Below the pieces are notes generated by a model. It did no database searches. It had not been told where the DNA came from and saw nothing but the letters and a program-made list of their open reading frames with translations. A program made the translations under genes and the position numbers. From UBA4582 sp047629195 (GTDB taxonomy: Bacteria > Pseudomonadota > Gammaproteobacteria > Pseudomonadales > Azotimanducaceae), in contig JBLHWY010000069.1 of NCBI GenBank assembly GCA_047629195.1, positions 1 through 31,810 of the forward strand: a stretch of DNA of 31,810 bases, given 5' to 3'. Positions 7,620 to 14,981 of the stretch are shown piece by piece (the first letter of the stretch is position 1; each line of letters opens with the position of its first letter).

Positions 7620-8207
7620 TTACTTTGCTGAAAACCCTAACCCTTCATTGAAGTGGCGTCTGCACATTGAAACATATTGCTCATTGCCACCTATCGCAAC
7701 CTGATCACCTTCATTAAGCGGATTTCCGTTTTCATCTAACCTCAACACCATTGTTGCCTTACTTCCGCAATGACAAATGGCTTTGATCTCTTTCAAATTG
7801 TCCGCCCATGCGAGCAGATACTTACTACCCTCGAAGGGTTCACCCCTGAAATCAGTTCGGATACCGTAAGCCAACACTGGAATATCAAGTTCATCGCAGA
7901 CGAAACCTAATTGCCTTACCTGCGCTCTCGTCAAGAATTGCGCTTCGTCCAGCATCAGACAGTGAATTTTTCCTTTTGCACTTTGCTCCGCGACTAGCTG
8001 GAAAAGATCCTCATCATTTTTGAAGGTGAAGCTATCTGCATCAAGGCCTATCCTTGAAGTGATTTTGCCTTTACTGAATCGATCATCAATCTCGGGAGTG
8101 AGTAGCAGCGTGTTCATTCCCCGCTCGATATAATTGTAGCTAGATTGCAACAAAGAGGTGGACTTGCCGGCATTCATTGACGAGTAATAGAAGTACAGTT
8201 TCGCCAT
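7620..8207 (-). CDS. tdk: Thymidine kinase
   Basis: Tdk phosphorylates thymidine (and deoxyuridine) to the monophosphate in pyrimidine salvage. The 195-residue protein matches type II thymidine kinases: P-loop SSMNAGKST (9-17), Walker-B-like LMLDEAQFL with D87-E88, the lasso/substrate region YGIRTDFRGEPF, and a structural zinc site from C145-x-C147 with C182 and H185 (ICHCGSK, CRRHF). The ATG directly abuts the stop of the upstream phosphoribosyltransferase gene, so translation is probably coupled. The next gene, ppnN, begins 20 bases after its stop. Length and motifs are complete. Confidence 0.97.
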   Translation of the reverse strand: MAKLYFYYSSMNAGKSTSLLQSSYNYIERGMNTLLLTPEIDDRFSKGKITSRIGLDADSFTFKNDEDLFQLVAEQSAKGKIHCLMLDEAQFLTRAQVRQLGFVCDELDIPVLAYGIRTDFRGEPFEGSKYLLAWADNLKEIKAICHCGSKATMVLRLDENGNPLNEGDQVAIGGNEQYVSMCRRHFNEGLGFSAK

Positions 8208-8819
8208 CTATGTATTCCCCTCCATATTACGCTCGTTCAAGGCCGCCTCATAGGTGGAACCTTTTGCTTGAGCCAAAATTTCGAGCAATTCCGGACGGTT
8301 CTGCCTCATTTCCTCAATCGTCAGACCTTCAAGCGAGTGGGGAAATTTCAACCACTGTTCTGTCTCATACAAGTAGTAATCTGGCACTCGTGCTGTTTGA
8401 TTTCGAGTTGGCTTATAAAATGGCACGGCAACTCTAATATCCTGCGGGGCATTCAGGCGAGTTTTGGCTTTCAGATGCGCTATCACGGCCTCAATACTGT
8501 TACCCGTGTCAAACACATCATCTACAATGAGTAATCTGTCATCGTGATTAATCTTCTTAACCAGATAGCTCATATTAAACACCTTCACCTCATCAGCCCG
8601 GCCATCAATGCCGTGATAGGACGATGTTCTGATCGCGATATGATCAGCGTTCACACCTTGCGTTTTAAGCACTTCCTGCACCGCGATACCAATAGGTGCG
8701 CCGCCGCGCCATACTGCAATGATAAACGTAGGCCTAAAGCCGCTTTCGAGCACTTGTACGCCCAGTGCCATGCTGTCTTCCAGCAATTGTTGCGCATCAA
8801 GATAGCGTTTCTCTGTCAC
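8208..8819 (-). CDS. Purine-type phosphoribosyltransferase (hypoxanthine/xanthine-guanine PRT-like), copy A
   Basis: The 203-residue product belongs to the type I phosphoribosyltransferases that join a base to PRPP. Visible elements are FIIAVWRGGAPIGIAVQE (N-terminal substrate/PPi loop, WRGG as in Gpt-like enzymes), the flexible-loop area IRTSSYHG, and the PRPP-binding motif DRLLIVDDVFDTGNS. The C-terminal part (VPDYYLYETEQWLKFPHS) resembles the hood of xanthine/hypoxanthine enzymes. It starts with a GTG at 8819 preceded by GGAG at generous spacing. It heads a probable operon with tdk and ppnN. A divergent paralogue lies at 8910-9497. Base preference cannot be assigned safely; hypoxanthine or guanine is my inference from the motif and neighbours. 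Confidence 0.85.
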   Translation of the reverse strand: MTEKRYLDAQQLLEDSMALGVQVLESGFRPTFIIAVWRGGAPIGIAVQEVLKTQGVNADHIAIRTSSYHGIDGRADEVKVFNMSYLVKKINHDDRLLIVDDVFDTGNSIEAVIAHLKAKTRLNAPQDIRVAVPFYKPTRNQTARVPDYYLYETEQWLKFPHSLEGLTIEEMRQNRPELLEILAQAKGSTYEAALNERNMEGNT

Positions 8820-8821
8820 CC

Positions 8822-8887
8822 TGGGTTATTCTCCAATTTTCGTGGCTATGCAGCCTAAGCGCTTCTTTTCTTATTAGCAATAACCCA
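8822..8887. promoter_or_regulatory. Inverted repeat flanking the divergent phosphoribosyltransferase promoter region
   Basis: A perfect 9-bp inverted repeat, TGGGTTATT (8822-8830) and AATAACCCA (8879-8887), brackets a 48-base core between the two divergent paralogues. Each arm lies just upstream of one gene. It could be a pair of operator half-sites controlling both genes or a remnant of an inverted duplication. No strong -35/-10 pair was found inside. Confidence 0.45.
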
Positions 8888-8909
8888 CAGACCCGACGAC
8901 CCAATCTCT

Positions 8910-9497
8910 ATGCAGAGCAAAATATATCTGAATGAACAAGATGTACTACTGGATGCCTATCGACTAGGCGTAAATGTATTTAACTCGGGCTTCAGACCGA
9001 CATTTATCGTCGGCCTCTGGCGCGGCGGGAGTGCCGTCGGCATTGCTGTACAGGAATGCTTGCAAGCGCTTGGCGTTGAAACAGATCACATTTCAATTCG
9101 AACTTCCTATCAGGGATTTGTTGAATATCAGACCATGGTCAACAACCCCGGCGAAAGAATAAGAGTCCATGGCACACAATATCTTATCGAAAGCTTATGC
9201 AAAACTGATTCGCTACTTATTGTAGACGACGTTTATAGCACCGGGCGCAACGTCGACGCCGTCATTGAACGCTTACAGGGCCGGCTAAAACGGAACATGC
9301 CAGATAATGTAAAGATTGCAGCATTGTGGAACAAACCGTCTAAACTTGAGACCGGTCGAAACCCGGATTATTATCTACATGAAACCGATGACTGGCTTGT
9401 GTTGCCGTATGAACTAAGCGGCTTGTCAGATAGTGAAATTGAGAAAAACAAAGGTTACGCGCATAATATTTTAAAACAGTTAGCCCAACTAGATTAA
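8910..9497 (+). CDS. Purine-type phosphoribosyltransferase, divergent paralogue (copy B)
   Basis: The 195-residue product is clearly homologous to the gene at 8208-8819: both share LGV-V--SGFRPTFI, WRGG--(I/V)GIAVQE, DHI-IRTS and a C-terminal PDYYL-ET--WL block. The PRPP loop reads DSLLIVDDVYSTGRN, so the D of the usual DTG is replaced by S. A central insertion (GFVEYQTMVNNPGERIRV) also differs from copy A. The ATG at 8910 lacks a strong Shine-Dalgarno. It is transcribed away from copy A. It could have a different base specificity or be a regulatory or degenerate copy; the intact WRGG and DD residues favour an active enzyme. Confidence 0.82.
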   Translation: MQSKIYLNEQDVLLDAYRLGVNVFNSGFRPTFIVGLWRGGSAVGIAVQECLQALGVETDHISIRTSYQGFVEYQTMVNNPGERIRVHGTQYLIESLCKTDSLLIVDDVYSTGRNVDAVIERLQGRLKRNMPDNVKIAALWNKPSKLETGRNPDYYLHETDDWLVLPYELSGLSDSEIEKNKGYAHNILKQLAQLD

Positions 9498-9515
9498 AGG
9501 GCGTCTGAAGGCTGA

Positions 9516-10583
9516 TTAATCAGTTTGCCAAGAAATTTCTTCTTGAACGACATAAGCAGGCGTGTCTTGACCCAACTCTTCGGCGAAGTCAGTTTCGCGC
9601 CTGTGTTCCATAAATCCGACTTTTTCCCCGCTTGATATCACCTTCTCGATCTCTTCTGCTCGCTGGTAGATCTCATCGACCACGACTGAGCCAAACTCAG
9701 TCATCAAAACATCCTCCATAACGTGCCGCTTACAGTTTTTATCAACCTTGCACCTTAAAACGGACCACGGAACGCGTTCGTCATACTCATCAATGTCCTG
9801 CTCTTGATCTCGAAATCGACCATAGAAGTCTATTACTTGCTGATAGGCTTTTGGTTCTCTTGATCTGACGACCTCTTCTAACAATTTACCACTTTCCTTA
9901 AAGTTTCTGTAATCAACCTTTATGTATTGGTCTAGCATTTCAAGCTTTGCGTTGGGGTTGCCAGCATTAGCGGAACTTTTGACGAGCAAATGAACAAACT
10001 CTAAAACTTGAGTAAACTCAGCGGGCATAACATTGACTAACTTAATGCAGGTCGGCAGAGCGTCTACATGAGCATTTTCTAATGCCTCAAGTGACTCGAC
10101 TGAACTTCCACTACTTATCGTCAGCTTATTAAACTCAGCCCTTACGTCGGCTTCGCTAATATCAGTATCGAGCATATTTGTGTCCGGGTCGGTCGGAAAA
10201 ATCGCAATACAATGCCTTCCGATGACTGACATCTTATAGGTACTTTCTGCGTCGCCTTGCAAGTATCCCGGATAGTGCAGATCAAATTCTTTCTCTAAAT
10301 CATCCAAAGCATAGCGATAAGTTGCGACAGTGTATGGGTAGGGTTCGCCGTCAAAGTAGAACCTTTTTCTCGCTTCGTCTAGATCTAACCCCTTATCGAA
10401 GACCAATGATGAAGTTACTAGGCCTACGGCTTCCTCTTCTTCTACCAAATATTCTTCAACATTCGAATCTGGCGTATCGAACGTATTTCCTGGCACTTGG
10501 TTCTGCCGCTGTAGAATAACAACCGCTATTGCCATTGAAACAACGAAGATCAAGCCAAAAATAACAATTCTACTGGTGGACAT
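9516..10583 (-). CDS. Membrane-anchored protein of unknown function
   Basis: I do not recognise this 355-residue protein. It has one N-terminal hydrophobic segment (about residues 5-25, IVIFGLIFVVSMAIAVVIL) with little positive charge ahead of it, then a long, acidic, mainly helical region rich in Glu/Asp with no further membrane segment. This suggests an inner-membrane anchor with a periplasmic soluble domain. A few cysteines (in GRHCIAIF, LPTCIKLV and the CKVDKNCK block) could form disulfides in the periplasm. The ATG at 10583 is preferred over a TTG at 10598; neither has a clear ribosome-binding site. It lies 18 bases from the convergent phosphoribosyltransferase stop and downstream of the PAPS reductase gene, with no functional clue from either. 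Confidence 0.65.
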   Translation of the reverse strand: MSTSRIVIFGLIFVVSMAIAVVILQRQNQVPGNTFDTPDSNVEEYLVEEEEAVGLVTSSLVFDKGLDLDEARKRFYFDGEPYPYTVATYRYALDDLEKEFDLHYPGYLQGDAESTYKMSVIGRHCIAIFPTDPDTNMLDTDISEADVRAEFNKLTISSGSSVESLEALENAHVDALPTCIKLVNVMPAEFTQVLEFVHLLVKSSANAGNPNAKLEMLDQYIKVDYRNFKESGKLLEEVVRSREPKAYQQVIDFYGRFRDQEQDIDEYDERVPWSVLRCKVDKNCKRHVMEDVLMTEFGSVVVDEIYQRAEEIEKVISSGEKVGFMEHRRETDFAEELGQDTPAYVVQEEISWQTD

Positions 10584-10641
10584 AGTTTCGCGAGCCAAGC
10601 TATGGAAGCTTTAGAATAACTCAGATTCTTATAGAAAGGAG

Positions 10642-11349
10642 TTACATTCGAGTTTGGAGGCCGCACTCACGAGCGTCGCTTACTTTGGTGGGATCAAAGT
10701 AATCCTGTTCATTGGGTAGACTGTGTTCCAACAAATAAGCTTCCATCTGCGCCTCGTCCCAGTTTAAAAGTGGAGCAAATTTTAGTAATCCGCCATGGGT
10801 TCTACTGGCAAATTGAAGCGTCTGGCGAAATTCAGTCTGCTCTCGACGAACACCAGTGAGCCATATTTCAGGCGAAAGCTTATTGGTTGCACGTTCGAAG
10901 GGCTCTAACTTAACTTGACGGGTAAACTCATCGTGCAAAGGGTCATCGACTTCTGGAATGCCGCCCATCAAAACGTTACGTCTGGTAGACGTCATGCTTG
11001 GCGCGTAGATTTCAACATTTAGGTTGAGGCGCTCAATTAATCGATCAGCAAATCGATAGGTCGCTGAAGTGTTGTAACCAGTATCGATCCAGAGAATTGT
11101 GGCATCTGGATTAATCCTAGTCACCATATGTAATATCGCAGCGGACTGATGACCAAACGTTGTACTTGTCATCACCTTGGCGCTAATCCTGTAAGCTTCA
11201 GCAATAACCTCTTGTGCCGACTTTTGCTCTAAGGATAGATTTAATTCAGCTAACTCAACCTGCTGCACGCGTGAGTTAGTGAGAGAGGTCGAGGGTGACG
11301 AATCGCTCAAGTTAACGCGCCCGGATATCCGTGTAGGTACATGTTCCAT
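10642..11349 (-). CDS. cysH: Phosphoadenylylsulfate (PAPS) reductase CysH-like
   Basis: CysH reduces PAPS to sulfite with thioredoxin or glutaredoxin in assimilatory sulfate reduction. The product (235 residues from the ATG at 11349) has the PAPS-reductase nucleotide-binding core: STTFGHQSAAILHMV (modified PP-loop), ILWIDTGYNTSATYRF, the LTGVRREQTEFR block and C-terminal KVSDARECGLQ with the catalytic cysteine. Paired CC motifs of the iron-sulfur APS reductases are absent, so PAPS type is favoured. The usual tail is ECGLH; here His is Gln. The ATG has AGGGTGA upstream; an upstream in-frame start at 11409 would add 20 residues. There are no cysIJ, cysDN or cysG neighbours, so it is an isolated sulfur gene, divergent from a flavoprotein gene. 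Confidence 0.88.
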   Translation of the reverse strand: MEHVPTRISGRVNLSDSSPSTSLTNSRVQQVELAELNLSLEQKSAQEVIAEAYRISAKVMTSTTFGHQSAAILHMVTRINPDATILWIDTGYNTSATYRFADRLIERLNLNVEIYAPSMTSTRRNVLMGGIPEVDDPLHDEFTRQVKLEPFERATNKLSPEIWLTGVRREQTEFRQTLQFASRTHGGLLKFAPLLNWDEAQMEAYLLEHSLPNEQDYFDPTKVSDARECGLQTRM

Positions 11350-11583
11350 TTTTGTCACCCTAAATCTCAAATCTTTCTTGTTACGTTGGATATTGATTAT
11401 AGAGAACAAAAGCCGCTGAAATCAGCCATTCGCTTGGAACATTTATCTATTAGCTTATTTGCCTAGCAGACATATGCTTATACCTCTGGTGAGACATAAC
11501 AGTTAGACTGAGTTTTACACCATTATATCTGGTCCACTTTCGGAGCAAATCCTAGATTGGGTTCCGCAACAACTGGAAAAAAA
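11350..11583. promoter_or_regulatory. Divergent region cysH / PPOX flavoprotein, with a TATAAT for cysH
   Basis: These 234 bases hold the promoters of two divergent genes. On the minus strand a perfect TATAAT occurs at 11401-11396, about 47 bases before the cysH ATG, without a convincing -35. On the plus strand I see TTAGAC and TATATC near 11503-11530, but their spacing is poor. No palindromic operator was found beyond a short GCTGA/TCAGC repeat near 11414-11427. Confidence 0.4.
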
Positions 11584-12231
11584 ATGACGATTACAAAAGA
11601 CATTTCAACTATCAATACCCTCGCGGAGCTACGCGAAATTCATGGAGAAACGCCAGCTGGCGTGAAAGCAAAAGTACAAAGTGCGCTGGACGAGCACGCG
11701 AAAAACTTTATTGCACGTTCGCCATTTCTGATTCTTGCAACAAACAACGAAGTAGGTTCAGATGCCTCTCCGCGCGGTGATACACCAGGGTTCGTCGAAG
11801 TATTGGATGACACGACACTATTGATTCCTGAGCGACCAGGTAATCGACTTGCAGACTCTTTAACAAATATTGTGTCAAACCCTAACGCAGGTCTTATCTT
11901 CTTAATTCCCGGAATGAACGAAACCCTCAGAATTAATGGCAAAGCGCTAATCACCAACGACAAGAAATTGTTAGCGAAGGTTGCCCATAAAGGCAAGCAG
12001 CCTACACTCGCGATTATTATGGACATAGAGCAGGTGTATTTTCATTGCGCAAAAGCTTTTATTCGTTCGGATCTATGGAATGCCGAATTGCATATGCCGA
12101 GAAAAGACTTCCCCACGCTTGGTAAAATTTTACTCGATCAAATAAAAGGTAAAAAAGACGTGACCACTGAGGAAGTTAGCGCACTAGACACGAACCTGGA
12201 TGCCGATGCCGAGAACAATCTATATCACTAG
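11584..12231 (+). CDS. FMN-dependent PPOX-type flavoprotein, MSMEG_1061-like
   Basis: The 215-residue protein matches the pyridoxamine-5'-phosphate-oxidase-like split-barrel flavoproteins of the MSMEG_1061 type. It has LREIHGETPAGVKAKVQ, HAKNFIARSPFLILAT, ASPRGDTPGFVEVLDD, TLLIPERPGNRLADSL, GLIFLIPGMNETLRING and the typical YFHCAKAFIRSDLW. Such proteins bind FMN (or F420 in some actinobacterial relatives) and reduce or oxidise small molecules; the substrate is not known. The ATG at 11584 is preferred over a TTG at 11557; GGAA precedes it. The C-terminal 20 residues are acidic and atypical. It converges on nupC, with only 37 bases between the stops. Confidence 0.85.
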   Translation: MTITKDISTINTLAELREIHGETPAGVKAKVQSALDEHAKNFIARSPFLILATNNEVGSDASPRGDTPGFVEVLDDTTLLIPERPGNRLADSLTNIVSNPNAGLIFLIPGMNETLRINGKALITNDKKLLAKVAHKGKQPTLAIIMDIEQVYFHCAKAFIRSDLWNAELHMPRKDFPTLGKILLDQIKGKKDVTTEEVSALDTNLDADAENNLYH

Positions 12232-12233
12232 AG

Positions 12234-12301
12234 GCGCTTGCTGGCCTGTTCATGAGTCAAAGCAGGCTTTAGGAAAGCGAGAGAAAAAAACCAGCAAGCG
12301 C
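12234..12301. repeat. 11-bp inverted repeat spanning the PPOX/nupC convergent junction
   Basis: GCGCTTGCTGG (12234-12244) is perfectly complementary to CCAGCAAGCGC (12291-12301). The right arm is inside the nupC 3' end. Between them GCCTG (12244-12248) can pair with CAGGC (12263-12267). No clear T-run follows on either strand. It may act as a bidirectional transcription-end structure. Confidence 0.5.
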
Positions 12302-13480
12302 TGCACTCATAAAGTTCGCAAGCGTCGCAGCAAAAACTGCTTTCAAACCTAGCTTCGCTATTTCTGAGCGGCGTTCTGGTGCCATAGCACCGATGCCGCC
12401 CATCAAAATTGCAATGCTGGAAAAATTCGCAAAGCCACACAGCGCCAAAGTAACTATCGCCTGAGTGTGGCTGGACAGAGTTTCACGGATACTGACAAAG
12501 TCGAGATACGCGATAAATTCGTTAAGCACCAACTTTTGTCCGATCAAGGCACCCGCAGCGTTTGCCTCGTGCCACGGCACCCCCAGAATCCAAGCTATCG
12601 GTTGAAACAAATGGCCAAGCATTAGCTGCAACGTTAGATCGGGGAAACCGACCACACCGCCAAGACCTCCAAGAATACCGTTAAGCAGCGCAATCAAGGC
12701 AATGAATGCTAGCAACATCGCACCCACATTCAGGGCAATCTGCAACCCAAACCCAGCACCTGAAGCGGCAGCATCAAATACGTTGGCGTATTCTTCTTCG
12801 GGTATTCTTAATTCTTCCACCTCATTTACGGCGTCTTCAGTCTCTGGAATGATAATTTTCGCCATTAAGAGCGCACCTGGCGCAGCCATAAAACAAGCAG
12901 CAAGCAAATAAGTCATCTCAACGCCCATCGCCGCGTAACCAGCAAGAACAGCTCCCGCAATCGACGCAAGGCCACCAACCATCACCGCAAACAACTCAGA
13001 ATGCGTCATGGTCGGAATAAATGGACGAATAACGAGGGGCGCTTCAGTCTGACCAACAAAAATATTAGCAGCCGCAGAAAGCGACTCCGGTCGACTGGTG
13101 CCCAAGATCTTTTGCAGCGAGCCGCCAATAAGCCGAACAATCCACGTCATAATACCGAGGTGATAAAGCACTGCTATTAATGAGGAGAAGAAGATGATGA
13201 CTGGCAAAACCTGAAACGCAAATACAAACCCAATTGATGGATCTCCAATACGTCCAAAAAGGAAGTTTATGCCTTCTTGACTGTAACTGAGTACGTTCGA
13301 TACGCCCTGTGCAATCACCAGCAGCAACTGCTTGCCTATGGGAATGTAGAGCACGAAAGCGCCGATGCCTGCTTGAAACGCGAATGCACCGATAACGGTT
13401 CGCCAATTAATGCGAGACCGATTGGATGACATCATGAAAGCAATCGCGGGCAAAATTAAGACGCCAAGCAGGCTCACCAT
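12269..13480 (-). CDS. nupC: NupC-type concentrative nucleoside transporter
   Basis: NupC-type CNT carriers import nucleosides across the inner membrane with protons or sodium. The 403-residue protein equals E. coli NupC in length and is hydrophobic throughout. Recognisable family segments are the gate region VLPVIIFFSSLIAVLYHLG, the substrate-binding loop FVGQTEAPLVIRPF, the AAPGALLMAKIIIPE strand-helix turn, and ALCGFANFSSIAILMGGIGAM near the C-terminus. The ATG has AAGGAA at good spacing. It is divergent from the NUP-family gene at 13754, and a perfect 12-bp palindrome lies in the shared upstream region, so joint control by one regulator is plausible. Nucleoside preference cannot be read from sequence. 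Confidence 0.95.
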   Translation of the reverse strand: MVSLLGVLILPAIAFMMSSNRSRINWRTVIGAFAFQAGIGAFVLYIPIGKQLLLVIAQGVSNVLSYSQEGINFLFGRIGDPSIGFVFAFQVLPVIIFFSSLIAVLYHLGIMTWIVRLIGGSLQKILGTSRPESLSAAANIFVGQTEAPLVIRPFIPTMTHSELFAVMVGGLASIAGAVLAGYAAMGVEMTYLLAACFMAAPGALLMAKIIIPETEDAVNEVEELRIPEEEYANVFDAAASGAGFGLQIALNVGAMLLAFIALIALLNGILGGLGGVVGFPDLTLQLMLGHLFQPIAWILGVPWHEANAAGALIGQKLVLNEFIAYLDFVSIRETLSSHTQAIVTLALCGFANFSSIAILMGGIGAMAPERRSEIAKLGLKAVFAATLANFMSAALAGFFLSLS

Positions 13481-13577
13481 AGTAGTTCCTTGTTATTTTA
13501 CACAGGGTTAGATACTGGCAGATATCAACTGGGCGTATTTTAAATTATTAGATTGATTGCCAGCCTTGAATTATATC

Positions 13578-13589
13578 AGTTCCGGAACT
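13578..13589. promoter_or_regulatory. Perfect palindrome between nupC and the NUP gene, operator candidate
   Basis: AGTTCCGGAACT is a perfect 12-bp palindrome in the 273-base divergent region 13481-13753. It starts at the last base of a TATATC (13573-13578) that could serve as a -10 for plus-strand genes, with TAGATT 17 bases further upstream (weak -35). A repressor bound here would cover the transcript start. The regulator is unknown. The rest of the region holds AT-rich sequence and a short possible reading frame. Confidence 0.45.
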
Positions 13590-13623
13590 AAAGGACAGAT
13601 ACAGAGATTCGAAAATTAGAGTC

Positions 13624-13740
13624 ATGGAGAAGACAATATTTGGACATGACCTGGCTAGATCATTTCTTTATCATCAGAAATATCGCGTATCTAGCCTATT
13701 TTGGCAGCTGGCTAAAGCGACACGGCTTCTTTTCGATTAA
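13624..13740 (+). CDS. Possible 38-residue leader/small protein upstream of the NUP gene
   Basis: An ATG at 13624 opens a 38-codon frame (starting MEKTIFGHDLARSFLYHQ) ending in TAA 13 bases before the NUP start. The Shine-Dalgarno-like sequence before it is poor (TTAGAG). The product is basic and aromatic, with no signal peptide and no family I recognise. Position suggests a leader whose translation could affect the next gene, but it could be chance. Confidence 0.25.
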   Translation: MEKTIFGHDLARSFLYHQKYRVSSLFWQLAKATRLLFD

Positions 13741-13753
13741 CGGATAAACAAAT

Positions 13754-14869
13754 ATGCAACAACCACGCCTTTGCTTTGGCAACGCCGTCGCGTTATTCAC
13801 ACTCTTACTGACACTAACTTTCTCAAATTCAGCAAACGCAAAGAACGGGGAGGCTTTAACAAAACCGATAGAAGTTAAGATTGTTGTAGCGGCGATGTTC
13901 GAAGATGGCGAACTCACCGGGGACGACCCCGGCGAAATGCAGCTCTGGGTCGAACGCTTAAAGCTCAATCAGTCTTTCCCGTTCCCGCTTGGAGAATACG
14001 AACTCCGTATGAACAAAGAAGGTGTTCTCGGCATTGTCCTCGGCGGCGGAATCGCAAACGCGACAGCTTCTGTCATGGCACTGGGTATGGATGCCCGTTT
14101 CGACCTGAGTAACGCCTATTGGCTTATCGCTGGGATTGCAGGCGCGGACCCGACCGACATGTCTTTGGGTTCAGCGGCGTGGGCACGATGGGTCGTAGAT
14201 GGCGACCTGCTTTATGAGATAGATGGCAGAGAAATTCCAGATAGCTGGCAATACGGCTTCGTCCCACTGGGAGGACGCCAACCAGCGGATAAACCAGAAG
14301 ATATTTATACCGAGTGGACAGTAGACACACTGGCATTCGAACTCAATCAAAGCCTAACTTACTGGGCATTTGAGCTGACTAAAGATATGCCCATAGCCGA
14401 TGGTGATGAAATCAAAACCTTCCGGCAGCAATTTAAGGGTTATCCCATGGCGACCCGTCCACCATTCGTCACGATGGGTGAAACACTTTCGGCAAGCACC
14501 TATTGGCACGGTCAACTCATGAACAAATGGGCCAATGATTGGATAAAGCTCTACACCCATAAAGAAGATCGGAAAACAGAAATGAATTTCATGACAAGCA
14601 ACATGGAAGATAGCGGAACGCTAACAGCGCTGCACCGCCTTGGCAGAACAAAGCTTGTGAATACAGAGCGCGTGCTTGTATTAAGAACCGCAAGCAACTA
14701 TACAATGCCACCGCCAGGAAAGGATGCTGCCTGGAGCACAACAGCACCCTACCCCGACGGTGGCCTTCCAGCTATAGAGTCAGCTTTTACAATTGGCAAT
14801 GTCGTCGTGCAGGAATTGTTAAAAAACTGGGACAAATACGAAATAGAGACGCCATCGCTTGAGAATTGA
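13754..14869 (+). CDS. Purine nucleoside permease (NUP) family periplasmic protein
   Basis: The 371-residue product has a cleavable signal peptide (hydrophobic core about residues 10-25, cleavage after A-N-A near 29), then the NUP-family sequence: IEVKIVVAAMFEDGE, LVLGGGIANATASVMALG-like glycine turn, YWLIAGIAGADPTDMSLGSAAWARWVVDGDLLYEID, and the C-terminal RTASNYTMPPPG. The family is named for a yeast purine nucleoside permease, but its fold is that of nucleoside phosphorylases, so bacterial exported members may bind or cleave nucleosides in the periplasm rather than form a channel. It is divergent from nupC and lies upstream of a lipoprotein and a TonB receptor on the same strand. Family assignment is fairly sure; biochemical role is open. 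Confidence 0.85.
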   Translation: MQQPRLCFGNAVALFTLLLTLTFSNSANAKNGEALTKPIEVKIVVAAMFEDGELTGDDPGEMQLWVERLKLNQSFPFPLGEYELRMNKEGVLGIVLGGGIANATASVMALGMDARFDLSNAYWLIAGIAGADPTDMSLGSAAWARWVVDGDLLYEIDGREIPDSWQYGFVPLGGRQPADKPEDIYTEWTVDTLAFELNQSLTYWAFELTKDMPIADGDEIKTFRQQFKGYPMATRPPFVTMGETLSASTYWHGQLMNKWANDWIKLYTHKEDRKTEMNFMTSNMEDSGTLTALHRLGRTKLVNTERVLVLRTASNYTMPPPGKDAAWSTTAPYPDGGLPAIESAFTIGNVVVQELLKNWDKYEIETPSLEN

Positions 14870-14941
14870 GCGAATACTTTACTTGATCTTCACGAACGCT
14901 TTACTAATTAGCCCCGCATTTTAATCTTGCATTTACACCCC

Positions 14942-14980
14942 CCTCGGATAATGGCGCCACTTATTTCGAGGAGGTACCTC
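14942..14980 (+). promoter_or_regulatory. Strong ribosome-binding site embedded in an inverted repeat
   Basis: GAGGAGGT (14968-14975) is a near-ideal Shine-Dalgarno for the ATG at 14982. It overlaps the perfect palindrome GAGGTACCTC (14971-14980), and CCTCG (14942-14946) can also pair with CGAGG (14967-14971). Alternative pairings could mask or expose the site, so translation of the lipoprotein may be structure-controlled. This is inferred from base pairing by eye. Confidence 0.45.
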
Positions 14981-14981
14981 A

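Noticed and set aside
12228..13406. Sizeable minus-strand frames nested in nupC
   Set aside because: They are out-of-frame shadows of the hydrophobic nupC sequence, rich in Cys, His and Arg, with no family similarity.
14927..14952. TTGCAT and GATAAT as a promoter for the lipoprotein gene
   Set aside because: The spacer is only 14 bases, too short for a normal sigma-70 promoter.
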